Origin: Erysipelotrichia bacterium
Lineage (GTDB): Bacteria > Bacillota_I > Bacilli_A > Erysipelotrichales > Erysipelotrichaceae
Assembly: GCA_030525245.1 (NCBI GenBank)
Contig: JAUNFB010000001.1
Coordinates: 38,651-94,773 of the forward strand
Direction of reading: 5' to 3'
DNA length: 56,123 bases
Part shown: piece after piece, positions 44,469 through 52,516 of the stretch
Position numbering within the stretch: the stretch's first letter is position 1
How the letters are laid out: each line of letters starts with the position of its first letter
Program-made: the position numbers and the translations under genes
The notes under the pieces: generated by a model
What the model was told of the DNA's origin: nothing
The model's input: only the letters and a program-made list of their open reading frames with translations
Databases searched by the model: none

Positions 44469-46862
44469 ATGCGAGTTACATATAATTGGCTGAAACAATA
44501 TATAGATTTAAATGATACCAGCCCTAATGAATTAGCCCAAATAATGACTAAAGGCGGATTAGAGGTGGAAACAATTGAAAAACAGGCCTATGCTACAAAT
44601 TTAATTATTGGCAAGGTCTTATCTTGTGTTAAGCATCCTAATTCTGATCACTTGCATATTTGTCAAGTAGATATCGGTGATCAACAGATTCAAATTGTTT
44701 GCGGTGCACCGAATGTTCAAGTCGGACAAAAAGTAATTGTTGCTTTGCCGGGATGTATATTACCTGCCGGTGAGATAAAAGCGGGTAAAGTTAGAGGCGA
44801 AGAGTCAAATGGCATGATTTGTGCTTTATTTGAGTTGGGCGTTGATAAAAAGCAATTAAGCGAAGAGCAATTAGCCGGAATAGAGGTTTTGGATGAGAAT
44901 GCGCCTGTAGGAAACAGGGATGTATTAGCTTATCTGCATCTTGATGATACGATCTACGATGTATCCTTGACACCTAACAGAGCCGATTGCATGAGTATGT
45001 GGGCATTGGCTAAAGATGTTGGAGCATTACTAAATAAAAAAGTTATTCTTCCTGATTATTCATATACATGTCCTAAAAAAGAAAGTACATTACACATCAA
45101 ATCAGAAACTCCTAAATGCAGTTATTTTGCCGGAACAATAGTTAATAATTTAACGATTAAGCAATCACCGCAATGGCTAATTGATGCTTTACATGCTGCA
45201 GGAATTAAATCTATAAATAATGTGGTTGATATTTCTAACTTTGTAATGTTGGAAACCGGTCAACCGTTGCATTTCTATGATTTAGCAAAAATACCGGCAA
45301 GAGAAATTACAGTAAAAACAGGTCTTCATGAAGAATATACGGCTTTAGATGGTCAAAAACATCAGGTATTAGAAGATGATATTATGATTACTACTGAGGG
45401 AAAAGCCATCGGTTATGCCGGAATCATGGGTGGTGATGACAGCAAAATTGATGAAAATACTCAAGGAATTATTATCGAAGCTGCACACTTTAACGGATTA
45501 AATGTCCGCAATACATCCAGAAGATTATCATTGTTAACAGAAGCGGCAACCAGATTTTCTAAGGGAATTGATCCGCAGGCTGCAATTAAGGCAACTGAAA
45601 GAAGTATCGAATTATTGTTGAAACTGGCTGATGCCAAGAATGTTGAACAAACTGTTGTTTTTTCTAATGAAGAATATAATCAGACAGTTATTCAGAGTAA
45701 AGTATCTAAAATCAACAAATTATTGGGAACTGAATTTAAATATGATGATGTCTTTGCGGTTTATGAACGTTTAGATTTTGCTCCGAAGAAAATTGATGAT
45801 GATACCATCGAAACAACAATTCCGTCATACCGAACAGATATTAAAGTATATAACGATTTAGCTGAAGAGGTTATCAGAGTCTTAGGATATGAGAATATCG
45901 TATCTACTTTACCGAAGATGCCAACAACCCAAGCTCATTATTCGGAATGTGGCAAAGAAGAAAGAATAATATCATCAATGTTATTGGGCTATGGTTTTAA
46001 TGAAGTTATCACTTATTCGTTAGTATCGGCAGAAAAGAATGCTGAAAATATCTTTAGTATTGGAACACCGGTTAGAATTGCTAATGCAATGGGTGAAGAC
46101 AGAAGATATTATCGTACAGGTTTGTTACCATCAATGTTAGATGTTATTTCTTATAATACCAACAGAGGCCATAACGAATATTCTCTGTTTGAATTTGCTA
46201 ATGTTTATTCCGATGATGGTAATGACAGTATACATTTGTCTTTAGCTATGTCTAAACAATCGACGGTTTCTAAATGGCAAAAGATAGTTGAAATTAATGA
46301 TTTCTATCGTTTAAAAGGAATTATTTTAAATATTTTGGCAAAATTCGGATATGATGAAAAACGAGTTTCTTTCCAAAAACCAAAACAAGAGAATAATATC
46401 TTACACCCGAACAAGAGTGCGGAAATTTATTTGGGTAGAACATTAATTGGCGTTATGGGACATTCACATCCGCAAACAGAAGTTAAATATAATATTGATG
46501 AATGCATTTTAGCCGAACTGGATATAAAACGTATTTTTAATGAAAAACCGGCTAAAGTAAAATTCGTACCAATTAATAAATATCCATCAGTTAAATATGA
46601 TTTGGCTTTATTGGTTGAGGAAAAAATTACTGCTGAACAAATTATTAATACTGTAAAAAAAGCAGCCGGAAATTTATTGAGCAATGTCGAAATATTTGAC
46701 ATTTACAGAGGAAAAGGAATCATGTCCGGTTATAAGAGTGTAGCAATCAGTGTTATTTATCGCAGTAATGAAAAAACTCTGACCGAAAAAGATATTGCTC
46801 CTGTTCACAGTAAGGTATTGGACAGCCTTTCAAGGAATTTAAATGCTACATTAAGAGAATAG
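44469..46862 (+). CDS. pheT: Phenylalanyl-tRNA synthetase beta chain
   Basis: The non-catalytic subunit, with editing (B3/B4) and tRNA-binding functions. An EMAP-like tRNA-binding domain covers about 40-150 (KHPNSDHLHICQVDIG, VRGEESNGMICALFELG). The B3/B4 region has TPNRADCMSMWALAKDVG and FVMLETGQPLHFYDLAKI; B5 and the catalytic-like fold follow; the C-terminal FDX-ACB domain (about 705-797) ends in NATLRE. 797 residues, standard. AAGGAG precedes the ATG. No terminator-like hairpin was seen before yebC. Confidence 0.96.
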   Translation: MRVTYNWLKQYIDLNDTSPNELAQIMTKGGLEVETIEKQAYATNLIIGKVLSCVKHPNSDHLHICQVDIGDQQIQIVCGAPNVQVGQKVIVALPGCILPAGEIKAGKVRGEESNGMICALFELGVDKKQLSEEQLAGIEVLDENAPVGNRDVLAYLHLDDTIYDVSLTPNRADCMSMWALAKDVGALLNKKVILPDYSYTCPKKESTLHIKSETPKCSYFAGTIVNNLTIKQSPQWLIDALHAAGIKSINNVVDISNFVMLETGQPLHFYDLAKIPAREITVKTGLHEEYTALDGQKHQVLEDDIMITTEGKAIGYAGIMGGDDSKIDENTQGIIIEAAHFNGLNVRNTSRRLSLLTEAATRFSKGIDPQAAIKATERSIELLLKLADAKNVEQTVVFSNEEYNQTVIQSKVSKINKLLGTEFKYDDVFAVYERLDFAPKKIDDDTIETTIPSYRTDIKVYNDLAEEVIRVLGYENIVSTLPKMPTTQAHYSECGKEERIISSMLLGYGFNEVITYSLVSAEKNAENIFSIGTPVRIANAMGEDRRYYRTGLLPSMLDVISYNTNRGHNEYSLFEFANVYSDDGNDSIHLSLAMSKQSTVSKWQKIVEINDFYRLKGIILNILAKFGYDEKRVSFQKPKQENNILHPNKSAEIYLGRTLIGVMGHSHPQTEVKYNIDECILAELDIKRIFNEKPAKVKFVPINKYPSVKYDLALLVEEKITAEQIINTVKKAAGNLLSNVEIFDIYRGKGIMSGYKSVAISVIYRSNEKTLTEKDIAPVHSKVLDSLSRNLNATLRE

Positions 46863-46882
46863 TATTATTTTATTAATTAAAG

Positions 46883-46891
46883 TGGTATAAT
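46883..46891 (+). promoter_or_regulatory. yebC extended -10 promoter
   Basis: TGGTATAAT at 46883-46891; the leader is about 55 nt, with AGGAGGA before the ATG at 46953. Confidence 0.65.
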
Positions 46892-46952
46892 ATTTAAGCA
46901 CTTAGTGTGAACTTGTTAAAATAGGTAAAAATGATTAGGAGGAGAATTAACA

Positions 46953-47675
46953 ATGGGACGTGCTCATGAAGTCAGAGCTGCCAGCATGGCTGCTACTGCT
47001 GCAAAGAAGACAAAGATTTATTCAAGATACGGCAAGGAAATTTACATGGCTGCCAAGGGTGGCGTTCCCGATCCTAACATGAATCAAACTTTGAAGAGAG
47101 TTATAGAAAAAGCCAAGGCTGCACAAGTTCCGGCCGATGTAATTAAGAGAAATATTGAAAAGGCAAAAGGAAATACTGGTGAAGCTTATATCGCTAACAG
47201 ATATGAAGGTTTCGGACCATCAGGTTCTACAATTATTATTGACACATTATCGGATAATTCTAACAGAACATTAGCAGAAGTAAGAAGCTGTTTCAATAAG
47301 GCTCACTGCAATATGGGAAAAGCAGGTTGTGTATCTTATCAATATGATAATTTAGGAATTCTTTCTTTTAAAGCAAATGAAGAAGAAGTATTGGATATCT
47401 TGATGATGGCTGATGTTGATGTCAAAGATGTGGAAAGTGATGATGAAGGTTATGTAACTGTTTATGTTGAACCAACGGATTTGTTTAAAGCTAAAGATGC
47501 GATTGAAGCTGCTAAAGGTGAAACGGAATTTGTTATTTTGGAAAACAAATTATTACCTCAAGAAACAGTAGAATTAACTGCTGAAGAAGATGTAAACTTA
47601 TTCAAGCGTTTATTAACTTTACTTGATGATGTTGATGATGTACAAAATGTATATCACAATGTAAGCAATTTATAA
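46953..47675 (+). CDS. yebC: YebC/TACO1 family protein
   Basis: A three-domain cytoplasmic protein; some members act as transcription regulators, and TACO1 and some bacterial YebC members assist translation of polyproline or similar stalls. The N-terminus is atypical only slightly (MGRAHEVRAASMAATAAKK), followed by the conserved LKRVIEKAKAAQVPADVIKRNIEKA. Later motifs include YEGFGPSGSTIIID, CVSYQYDN and a C-terminal FKRLLTLLDDVDDVQNVYHN. 240 residues. AGGAGGA precedes the ATG and a terminator follows, so it is a single-gene unit. Confidence 0.92.
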   Translation: MGRAHEVRAASMAATAAKKTKIYSRYGKEIYMAAKGGVPDPNMNQTLKRVIEKAKAAQVPADVIKRNIEKAKGNTGEAYIANRYEGFGPSGSTIIIDTLSDNSNRTLAEVRSCFNKAHCNMGKAGCVSYQYDNLGILSFKANEEEVLDILMMADVDVKDVESDDEGYVTVYVEPTDLFKAKDAIEAAKGETEFVILENKLLPQETVELTAEEDVNLFKRLLTLLDDVDDVQNVYHNVSNL

Positions 47676-47678
47676 ACT

Positions 47679-47701
47679 TAAGCTCCTAACGGAGCTTTTT
47701 T
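47679..47701 (+). terminator. yebC terminator
   Basis: A 7-bp stem (47680-47686 with 47691-47697), TAAC loop and T-run. Confidence 0.88.
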
Positions 47702-47764
47702 CATAAAATATCAGCAAAACGCTTACAATATAATAATGTTTTTATTGAATATAAAAAATGAATA

Positions 47765-47773
47765 TGGTATAAA
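47765..47773 (+). promoter_or_regulatory. Extended -10 promoter of the membrane-protein gene
   Basis: TGGTATAAA at 47765-47773. The leader is about 16 nt and contains GGGAGGA before the ATG at 47796. Confidence 0.55.
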
Positions 47774-47795
47774 ATAGATAGGGAGGATTATTTTT

Positions 47796-48350
47796 ATGAA
47801 AAAAAAACTAGAAGAAATATTGGAAAACATTAAAAACAATGTGACAGTACCTCAAGGGTATATGCAATTGACTATGTATAGAGTAACTCAAAATATTTTT
47901 GTATATGCTTTATTATGGCAAGCACTGATTTATTATTTTCTTTTGGAAAGAGTATTTGCTACCAAATGGATTATTTTAATATGTTTCATAAATTTCTTTA
48001 TAACATATTATTTAATTGCTTGGCTATTTGTGGACTGCTATGAAAATGATCGGCAAATATATCATTTAGAAATTTTAGAAAAGAAATATAACTCTCAAAA
48101 GAATTACATAGATTTTGAACAAAAAGTATCTGAAGAAATTAAAAGCGGCAATAGAAAATGTAATTTATATCAAACAATAATTTACTGGATAAATCAACCG
48201 ATAGTGTCTTTGTTTATTACGATGTTGGGGATTGATTTATTAGTTCCGGAAAGCATTTCAAAATTTGTTCAGTTAATTATTATGATTGTCGTAATTTTAA
48301 TAATCAACTTTGTAAGTCAAAAATTGTTTTCTCAAGCATTCAAAGACTAA
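47796..48350 (+). CDS. Membrane protein of unknown function
   Basis: 184 residues. A charged N-terminus (KKKLEEILENIKNN) is followed by two hydrophobic segments (about 34-54 and 58-79), a charged central loop (about 80-130, with LEILEKKYNSQKNYIDFEQK) and two more hydrophobic segments (about 136-152 and 158-176). No signature residues identify a family. It has its own promoter, a good RBS and a terminator, so it is a monocistronic gene. It stands between housekeeping genes and may be lineage-specific. Confidence 0.75.
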   Translation: MKKKLEEILENIKNNVTVPQGYMQLTMYRVTQNIFVYALLWQALIYYFLLERVFATKWIILICFINFFITYYLIAWLFVDCYENDRQIYHLEILEKKYNSQKNYIDFEQKVSEEIKSGNRKCNLYQTIIYWINQPIVSLFITMLGIDLLVPESISKFVQLIIMIVVILIINFVSQKLFSQAFKD

Positions 48351-48368
48351 GACCATTTATAACGAATA

Positions 48369-48415
48369 ATGAAGTGAACATCAGTAGTTGAAAATGAGGA
48401 TCACTTCATCTTTTT
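48369..48415 (+). terminator. Terminator of the membrane-protein gene
   Basis: A perfect 9-bp stem (48369-48377 with 48401-48409) with a long 23-base loop and five T. The remaining bases up to 48539 show no gene. Confidence 0.65.
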
Positions 48416-48539
48416 ATTATTTAATGAAAAAATGCGTTATATTGCTTAAGTTTTTTAAACGAAATGAGATTGTTTTTATAGAAGTTAAATATACGGTATG
48501 CTTATATCTAATTTTTTATTTATATCCATATTTAATATA

Positions 48540-48548
48540 TGCTATAAT
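48540..48548 (+). promoter_or_regulatory. Extended -10 promoter of the DUF2779-type gene
   Basis: TGCTATAAT at 48540-48548. The predicted start site (about 48555) falls after an in-frame ATG at 48549, so the ATG at 48567 is used, with GAGG about ten bases upstream and a leader near 12 nt. Confidence 0.6.
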
Positions 48549-48566
48549 ATGGGTGAGGTAGAAGTA

Positions 48567-50021
48567 ATGCACGTATCAGATGTTAAAAAGTTCTTGCGTT
48601 GTAAAAAATTATATAAATTAGCGACAGAAGATGAAAACAGTAAACCTTTTCCTTTTATGAATATCAATATTGATATTTCAGAAAGTATAAAGAGAAAATT
48701 GGATATAAAGGATACATTAAGCGGTGAAGTAAATGAAACTGCAGCTGATTCTTTTGAAAAGATGAATAAGTGTGCTTGGATATTTAAAGCACGTTTCGAA
48801 TACAATGATTTAAGAGTTAAAATTCCTTTATTTCATTTAATTGCCGATAATATTTGTGATATCTATTTTATTAATTGCTCTATATATATCAATGATGATA
48901 TGGGAATTGATATGTCTTTATGTCAATATGTTTTAAGTAATTGTGGATTGCAAATAAGAAATATTTATCTCTTATATTTAAACAAGGATTATATTCGAGA
49001 AAAAAATCTTGATGATAAAAAATTATGGATTTTAACCGATTCTTTCTCTAAAAATGGCAATGGTAAAAAAATAAAGGATATCGTTAATAAGTATTCTTAT
49101 GATTGGAATGACTTGTTGCAACAGATGAAAGATTATCATGACGAAGATTTTCCAAATAAACAACCGGGATGTTCGGGTCGAAAAAGATGCAGTTATTATG
49201 AAAAGTGTTTTCCGGACAAAGTTATTAAAGAAGATAACAGTATTTTGACTTTGGTTTCCGGCAGATATAAAGAAAAAATGTATGATAACGGTATTCGCTA
49301 TCTGAAAGATGCTGATATTGATCTAATAGAAGGTAATCGTGTGCAATATGCACAAATTATGGCTGATAAAGCTGATGGATTATTTGTGGATAAATTAGCA
49401 CTGAAAGATTGGCTGAGCCGCTTTGAATTTCCATTATCTTTTATCGATTTTGAATGGGATCTATTTCCGATACCGCCTTATGAAATGATGAAACCGATGG
49501 ATGTATTGCTATTTCAATACTCCTTGCATGTTTATGACGGTAATGAATTAAAACATTATGAATTCATCGGTGAGCATGATGATCGTTTACCGCTATTGGA
49601 GTCCTTATTACAAGCGATCCCGCAAACCGGAACGATATTGGCATATAACGCCAATGGTGCGGAAAAATTACGTCTAAAAGAGTTGTCCGAATATTTTCCT
49701 CAGTATCGTGAACAAATTGAAGATATTACTAAACGGATTGTTGACATGGCTTTGCCGTTTATCAATGGTGTAGTTTACGATGTCAGAATGCGAGGTAATT
49801 TTACGCTTAAAACATTAGAAAATATGATTGATAAGGAACATTCTTATAACAACTTAGAAGTCGGCAATGGAGTACAAGCTGTGGAAATTCATCGTTTGAT
49901 GGAAAAGTCCGATGATAAGGAAAAATTGAACTATTATAAACAATTGTATGAATACTGCGGTTTGGATTCATATTCGCTTTATGAATTATATCAATGGCTA
50001 AACAAAATATTAAGCCATTAA
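48567..50021 (+). CDS. DUF2779-type predicted nuclease with a probable iron-sulfur site
   Basis: 484 residues. The N-terminus (SDVKKFLRCKKLYKL) resembles the start of DUF2779 proteins. A Cys cluster follows near residues 195-215 (PGCSGRKRCSYYEKCFPD), like the Fe-S clusters of Cas4/AddB-type nucleases. The C-terminal half (about 290-480) has an RNase H/DnaQ-like pattern: SFIDFEWDLFPIPPYE (Asp-Glu), VLLFQYSLHVYDG, ILAYNANGAEKLRL, VDMALPF and YCGLDSYSLYEL (late Asp). This fits a DEDD exonuclease-like fold, but activity is not shown. The gene has its own promoter and lies outside any defence cluster. It precedes hpf by 26 bases. Confidence 0.75.
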   Translation: MHVSDVKKFLRCKKLYKLATEDENSKPFPFMNINIDISESIKRKLDIKDTLSGEVNETAADSFEKMNKCAWIFKARFEYNDLRVKIPLFHLIADNICDIYFINCSIYINDDMGIDMSLCQYVLSNCGLQIRNIYLLYLNKDYIREKNLDDKKLWILTDSFSKNGNGKKIKDIVNKYSYDWNDLLQQMKDYHDEDFPNKQPGCSGRKRCSYYEKCFPDKVIKEDNSILTLVSGRYKEKMYDNGIRYLKDADIDLIEGNRVQYAQIMADKADGLFVDKLALKDWLSRFEFPLSFIDFEWDLFPIPPYEMMKPMDVLLFQYSLHVYDGNELKHYEFIGEHDDRLPLLESLLQAIPQTGTILAYNANGAEKLRLKELSEYFPQYREQIEDITKRIVDMALPFINGVVYDVRMRGNFTLKTLENMIDKEHSYNNLEVGNGVQAVEIHRLMEKSDDKEKLNYYKQLYEYCGLDSYSLYELYQWLNKILSH

Positions 50022-50047
50022 AATATTAACGCATAGGAGGTAATAGT

Positions 50048-50572
50048 ATGAAAGTTAATGTTTATGCAAAAGATGTAGTGATTAATCCAGATGTAGAAAA
50101 GAGAATTTCTGACAAATTGTCATTTTTGGACAAATATCTCTTGATTGATCAAGAAACAATTGCACAAGCAATTGTCAAGAAGCATGGTAATAATGTCAAA
50201 CTGGAAATAACTATACCTTCTAAAATCGGCTACTTGCGCAGTGAAGTAGTCGATAAAGAATTGAAAAATGCGATTGATGATTCTATTGATAAATTAGAAG
50301 ATCAAATCAGAAGACAAAAGACACGTTTAAATCGTCGTCATAAAGAAAAATTAGCTAAGGCATTTTTAGAAGATGAGAATTATGATTTTTCAAAAGATGC
50401 TATCAGCAAAGTAAAGAGAATTGTCGTTGATGATTTGGATGTTGATGAAGCCATCATTCAAATGGAACTTGCCGATCATGATTTCTATATATTCAGAGAT
50501 AAAGATACAAATCTTGTCTCAGTAATATATCGTCGTAAAGACGGTGATTACGGCGTTTTAGAAGTAGTATAA
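50048..50572 (+). CDS. hpf: Ribosome hibernation promoting factor, long form
   Basis: Binds the 30S decoding region and, through its C-terminal domain, dimerises 70S ribosomes to 100S in stationary phase. The N-terminal HPF/RaiA domain (about 1-105) is followed by a linker and the C-terminal dimerisation domain (about 115-174) with VKRIVVDDLDVDEAIIQMEL and FRDKDTNLVSVIYRRKDGDYGVLE. The N-terminal domain is divergent (MKVNVYAKDVVINPDVEKR). 174 residues, typical of the long form. GGAGGT precedes the ATG. A terminator follows immediately. Confidence 0.93.
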   Translation: MKVNVYAKDVVINPDVEKRISDKLSFLDKYLLIDQETIAQAIVKKHGNNVKLEITIPSKIGYLRSEVVDKELKNAIDDSIDKLEDQIRRQKTRLNRRHKEKLAKAFLEDENYDFSKDAISKVKRIVVDDLDVDEAIIQMELADHDFYIFRDKDTNLVSVIYRRKDGDYGVLEVV

Positions 50573-50594
50573 AAACCTGCATTTGCAGGTTTTT
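50571..50594 (+). terminator. hpf terminator
   Basis: AAAAACCTGC pairs with GCAGGTTTTT around a short AT loop (50571-50594). It overlaps the hpf stop codon. Confidence 0.88.
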
Positions 50595-50635
50595 ATATTG
50601 ATTGCAGTAGGTGGAAAAATATATGCGAATTGTTG

Positions 50636-50656
50636 TATAATAGAATAGTTGAAGGA
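50636..50656 (+). promoter_or_regulatory. sepF promoter -10 and RBS
   Basis: TATAAT at 50636-50641 with a weak TGGAAA 18 bases upstream; AAGGAG at about 50651-50656. The leader is about 17 nt. Confidence 0.55.
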
Positions 50657-50664
50657 GATTAATT

Positions 50665-51051
50665 ATGGGAGAAAAATTAAAAAATTTTTTTAGCAATGCT
50701 TTCTGTGAAGAAGATGAAGATGATGAAGAAGAATCTTATTCTGAAGAAAATACAAGTGCATACGAAGAACCGCGCAACCAACAAGTTAAAGCTGTCAGCA
50801 ATGCCAAAATGATTGTTAAAGAACCTCGCAGTTATGATGATGCCAAGGAAGTTGCTGAGTATTTGTTAAAAGGCAAGGCTGTTATCGTTAATATTCATAA
50901 ACTAAATGAGAGCAGTGGGACGAGATTGTTGGACTATCTAACCGGTGTTACTTTTGCGATTAGAGGAAGTTATCAAAAAGTTGATAACAATGTATTCTTA
51001 TTTGCTCCGAATGATATGCCTGTAGATGGCAAAGTTGAAGTAAGTGAATAA
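50665..51051 (+). CDS. sepF: Cell division protein SepF
   Basis: Binds FtsZ and the membrane and bundles FtsZ into the division ring. The N-terminal amphipathic helix (MGEKLKNFFSNAF) is a membrane-targeting sequence, followed by an acidic linker (about 15-45) and the SepF core (about 55-128) with YDDAKEVAEYLLKGKAVIVN and SGTRLLDYLTGVTFAIRG. 128 residues. It heads sepF-ylmH-divIVA, the dcw-distal arrangement of Firmicutes, but ftsA and ftsZ are not in front of it. ylmH overlaps its end by eight bases. Confidence 0.95.
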   Translation: MGEKLKNFFSNAFCEEDEDDEEESYSEENTSAYEEPRNQQVKAVSNAKMIVKEPRSYDDAKEVAEYLLKGKAVIVNIHKLNESSGTRLLDYLTGVTFAIRGSYQKVDNNVFLFAPNDMPVDGKVEVSE

Positions 51052-51793
51052 CGAAATTTTTCAGCATTTTCACGGTTACGAACTGTTGCTGAAAAAAATA
51101 GATAATTTGGTCTTTAATTATCAAAATTACGGTCGTAATGCGGTCAGTGATTTTTATAATCCTGATGCTTTAGAAGTAATAAAGCGATATCTGTCTGACA
51201 GCTGTGATTATCACTTTTTCGGTGGTTACATGCAATCAGTACGCAAAGTTTTAATTATCGGTAATAAAACAAATGATAGTGAAGTATTGACTTGTTTAGA
51301 GGCGAAGTTTAATCAGCGATTTAATGTTTTGGACAATCGTGATATTAAAGGTGCCGTTTATAATTTAGGAATTGATATTGGCAAGATCGGAGATTATTGG
51401 GTTGAGAATGAAAAGATTTTTCTGTATTGTCATAATGAAATTGCTGATTATTTAATTGATAATTTTAAACAAATCGGAAAATGTAATGTAGACTTTCGAA
51501 AAGTTGAATTTCATACCCAAACCTTTAAATTTGATAATTTTAATGTTACAGTTAATTCGACTAGATTAGACAGTATTGTTGGGGCTATTATTCGTAAAAG
51601 TCGGGAAAAAAGCAAAGAACGCATTAATGCCGGATTAGTAAATGTTAATTTTCGCCAAATTGAGCAATGTGACTATTTGTGTAAAGCAGAAGATATATTA
51701 TCAATAAAAAAAGTTGGCAGATATAGAATAAAAGATATACAAAAGAATATAAAAAGTGGTAAAATAATATTAAGTATTGACAAGTACATTTGA
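51044..51793 (+). CDS. ylmH: YlmH family S4-domain RNA-binding protein (GTG start)
   Basis: 249 residues. The C-terminal S4 domain (about 180-245, STRLDSIVGAIIRKSREKSKERINAG) binds RNA; the N-terminal part has DALEVIKRYL and FFGGYMQSVRKVLII. Members have been linked to ribosome-associated quality control and cell division. It starts with GTG at 51044 inside sepF and has no independent RBS of strength, so it is translationally coupled. divIVA follows after 13 bases. Confidence 0.9.
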   Translation: MNNEIFQHFHGYELLLKKIDNLVFNYQNYGRNAVSDFYNPDALEVIKRYLSDSCDYHFFGGYMQSVRKVLIIGNKTNDSEVLTCLEAKFNQRFNVLDNRDIKGAVYNLGIDIGKIGDYWVENEKIFLYCHNEIADYLIDNFKQIGKCNVDFRKVEFHTQTFKFDNFNVTVNSTRLDSIVGAIIRKSREKSKERINAGLVNVNFRQIEQCDYLCKAEDILSIKKVGRYRIKDIQKNIKSGKIILSIDKYI

Positions 51794-51806
51794 AAAGGAG
51801 TTTTCT

Positions 51807-52274
51807 ATGGGTGAATTACGTAGATTTAATTTAGTCCCTAACGGTTATGACTGTTATCAGGTAAATAACGAAATTGATAGATTGGAATATCATATTCAGC
51901 AGTTGAATGAGAAGATTATGATGTATCAAAAACAGATAGAGACAGTTAATAACCAATTCACTATGATCAAGAAAAGATATCAATTATTGGTTTCAGAATT
52001 GTCAATGCGGGAAAAACAAGCTGATGATGTTGCCAGATTGGCATTGAAAGAGGCGAATTCAATGATTGATGAAGCCAGGAGCAATGCTGATAACATTATT
52101 CAGGAAGCGATTATGGAAGTGCAAGGGTATATTGATGAATTAAAAGCTTACAATACCGAAGCTTTGAATAGTCGTAAAGAAGTTTTGGATTCGATAAACG
52201 ATTTGGTTAATAAACTCAATAAATATGATTCGATAGTTTTACCAGATCCGTTTAAGAAGAACGAAGAAAAATAA
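51807..52274 (+). CDS. divIVA: DivIVA-family cell-division/polarity protein
   Basis: A 155-residue coiled-coil protein that in this family binds negatively curved membrane and recruits division or polarity partners. The N-terminal domain is short and divergent (LRRFNLVPNGYDCYQVNNEI retains the GYD-x-x-x-V-N pattern), followed by a coiled coil (about 25-130) and a short C-terminus. It lacks an obvious extended C-terminal domain. The ATG at 51807 follows AAAAGGAG. The position after ylmH and before ileS is the conserved DivIVA place, which supports the call. Confidence 0.88.
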   Translation: MGELRRFNLVPNGYDCYQVNNEIDRLEYHIQQLNEKIMMYQKQIETVNNQFTMIKKRYQLLVSELSMREKQADDVARLALKEANSMIDEARSNADNIIQEAIMEVQGYIDELKAYNTEALNSRKEVLDSINDLVNKLNKYDSIVLPDPFKKNEEK

Positions 52275-52299
52275 AAAGCTGTGAAAAAGACAGGCTTTT
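52274..52299 (+). terminator. Possible weak terminator after divIVA
   Basis: AAAAGC pairs with GCTTTT and TGT with ACA, with one bulged G, followed by only four T. It lies just before the ileS T-box. No good promoter for the T-box is visible after it, so read-through from the division operon is possible. Confidence 0.35.
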
Positions 52300-52490
52300 G
52301 AATTGATGGAAAGCAGAGAATTGACATTTGGTGCAAGTCAATCAGATTCAATCAAAAGATATCACTTTGGAGCTGTACTTTCGATAAATTTGGAGGAAGT
52401 ATCGTATATCTGCGTTAAGGATTCGAGTGCACATATTTTGTGAAAAAAGGTGGTACCGCGTTAATTACGTCCTTTATCGGACGTTTTTTT
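52300..52490 (+). promoter_or_regulatory. T-box leader of ileS (Ile specifier)
   Basis: GCAGAGAA at 52313-52320, specifier ATC (Ile) at 52361-52363 followed by ACTTTGGAG, and the T-box sequence AAGGTGGTACCGCG at 52447-52460. The terminator is 52467-52472 with 52479-52484, six-base loop, then seven T. Uncharged tRNA-Ile should favour antitermination. The 5' end of the leader is not determined. Confidence 0.93.
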
Positions 52491-52516
52491 ATTTATTACA
52501 GAAGGGAAAATAGATT

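Noticed and set aside
47676..48566. Possible defence or mobile island around the two unknown genes
   Set aside because: No integrase, transposase, repeats or toxin-antitoxin pair; the flanks are ordinary housekeeping genes.
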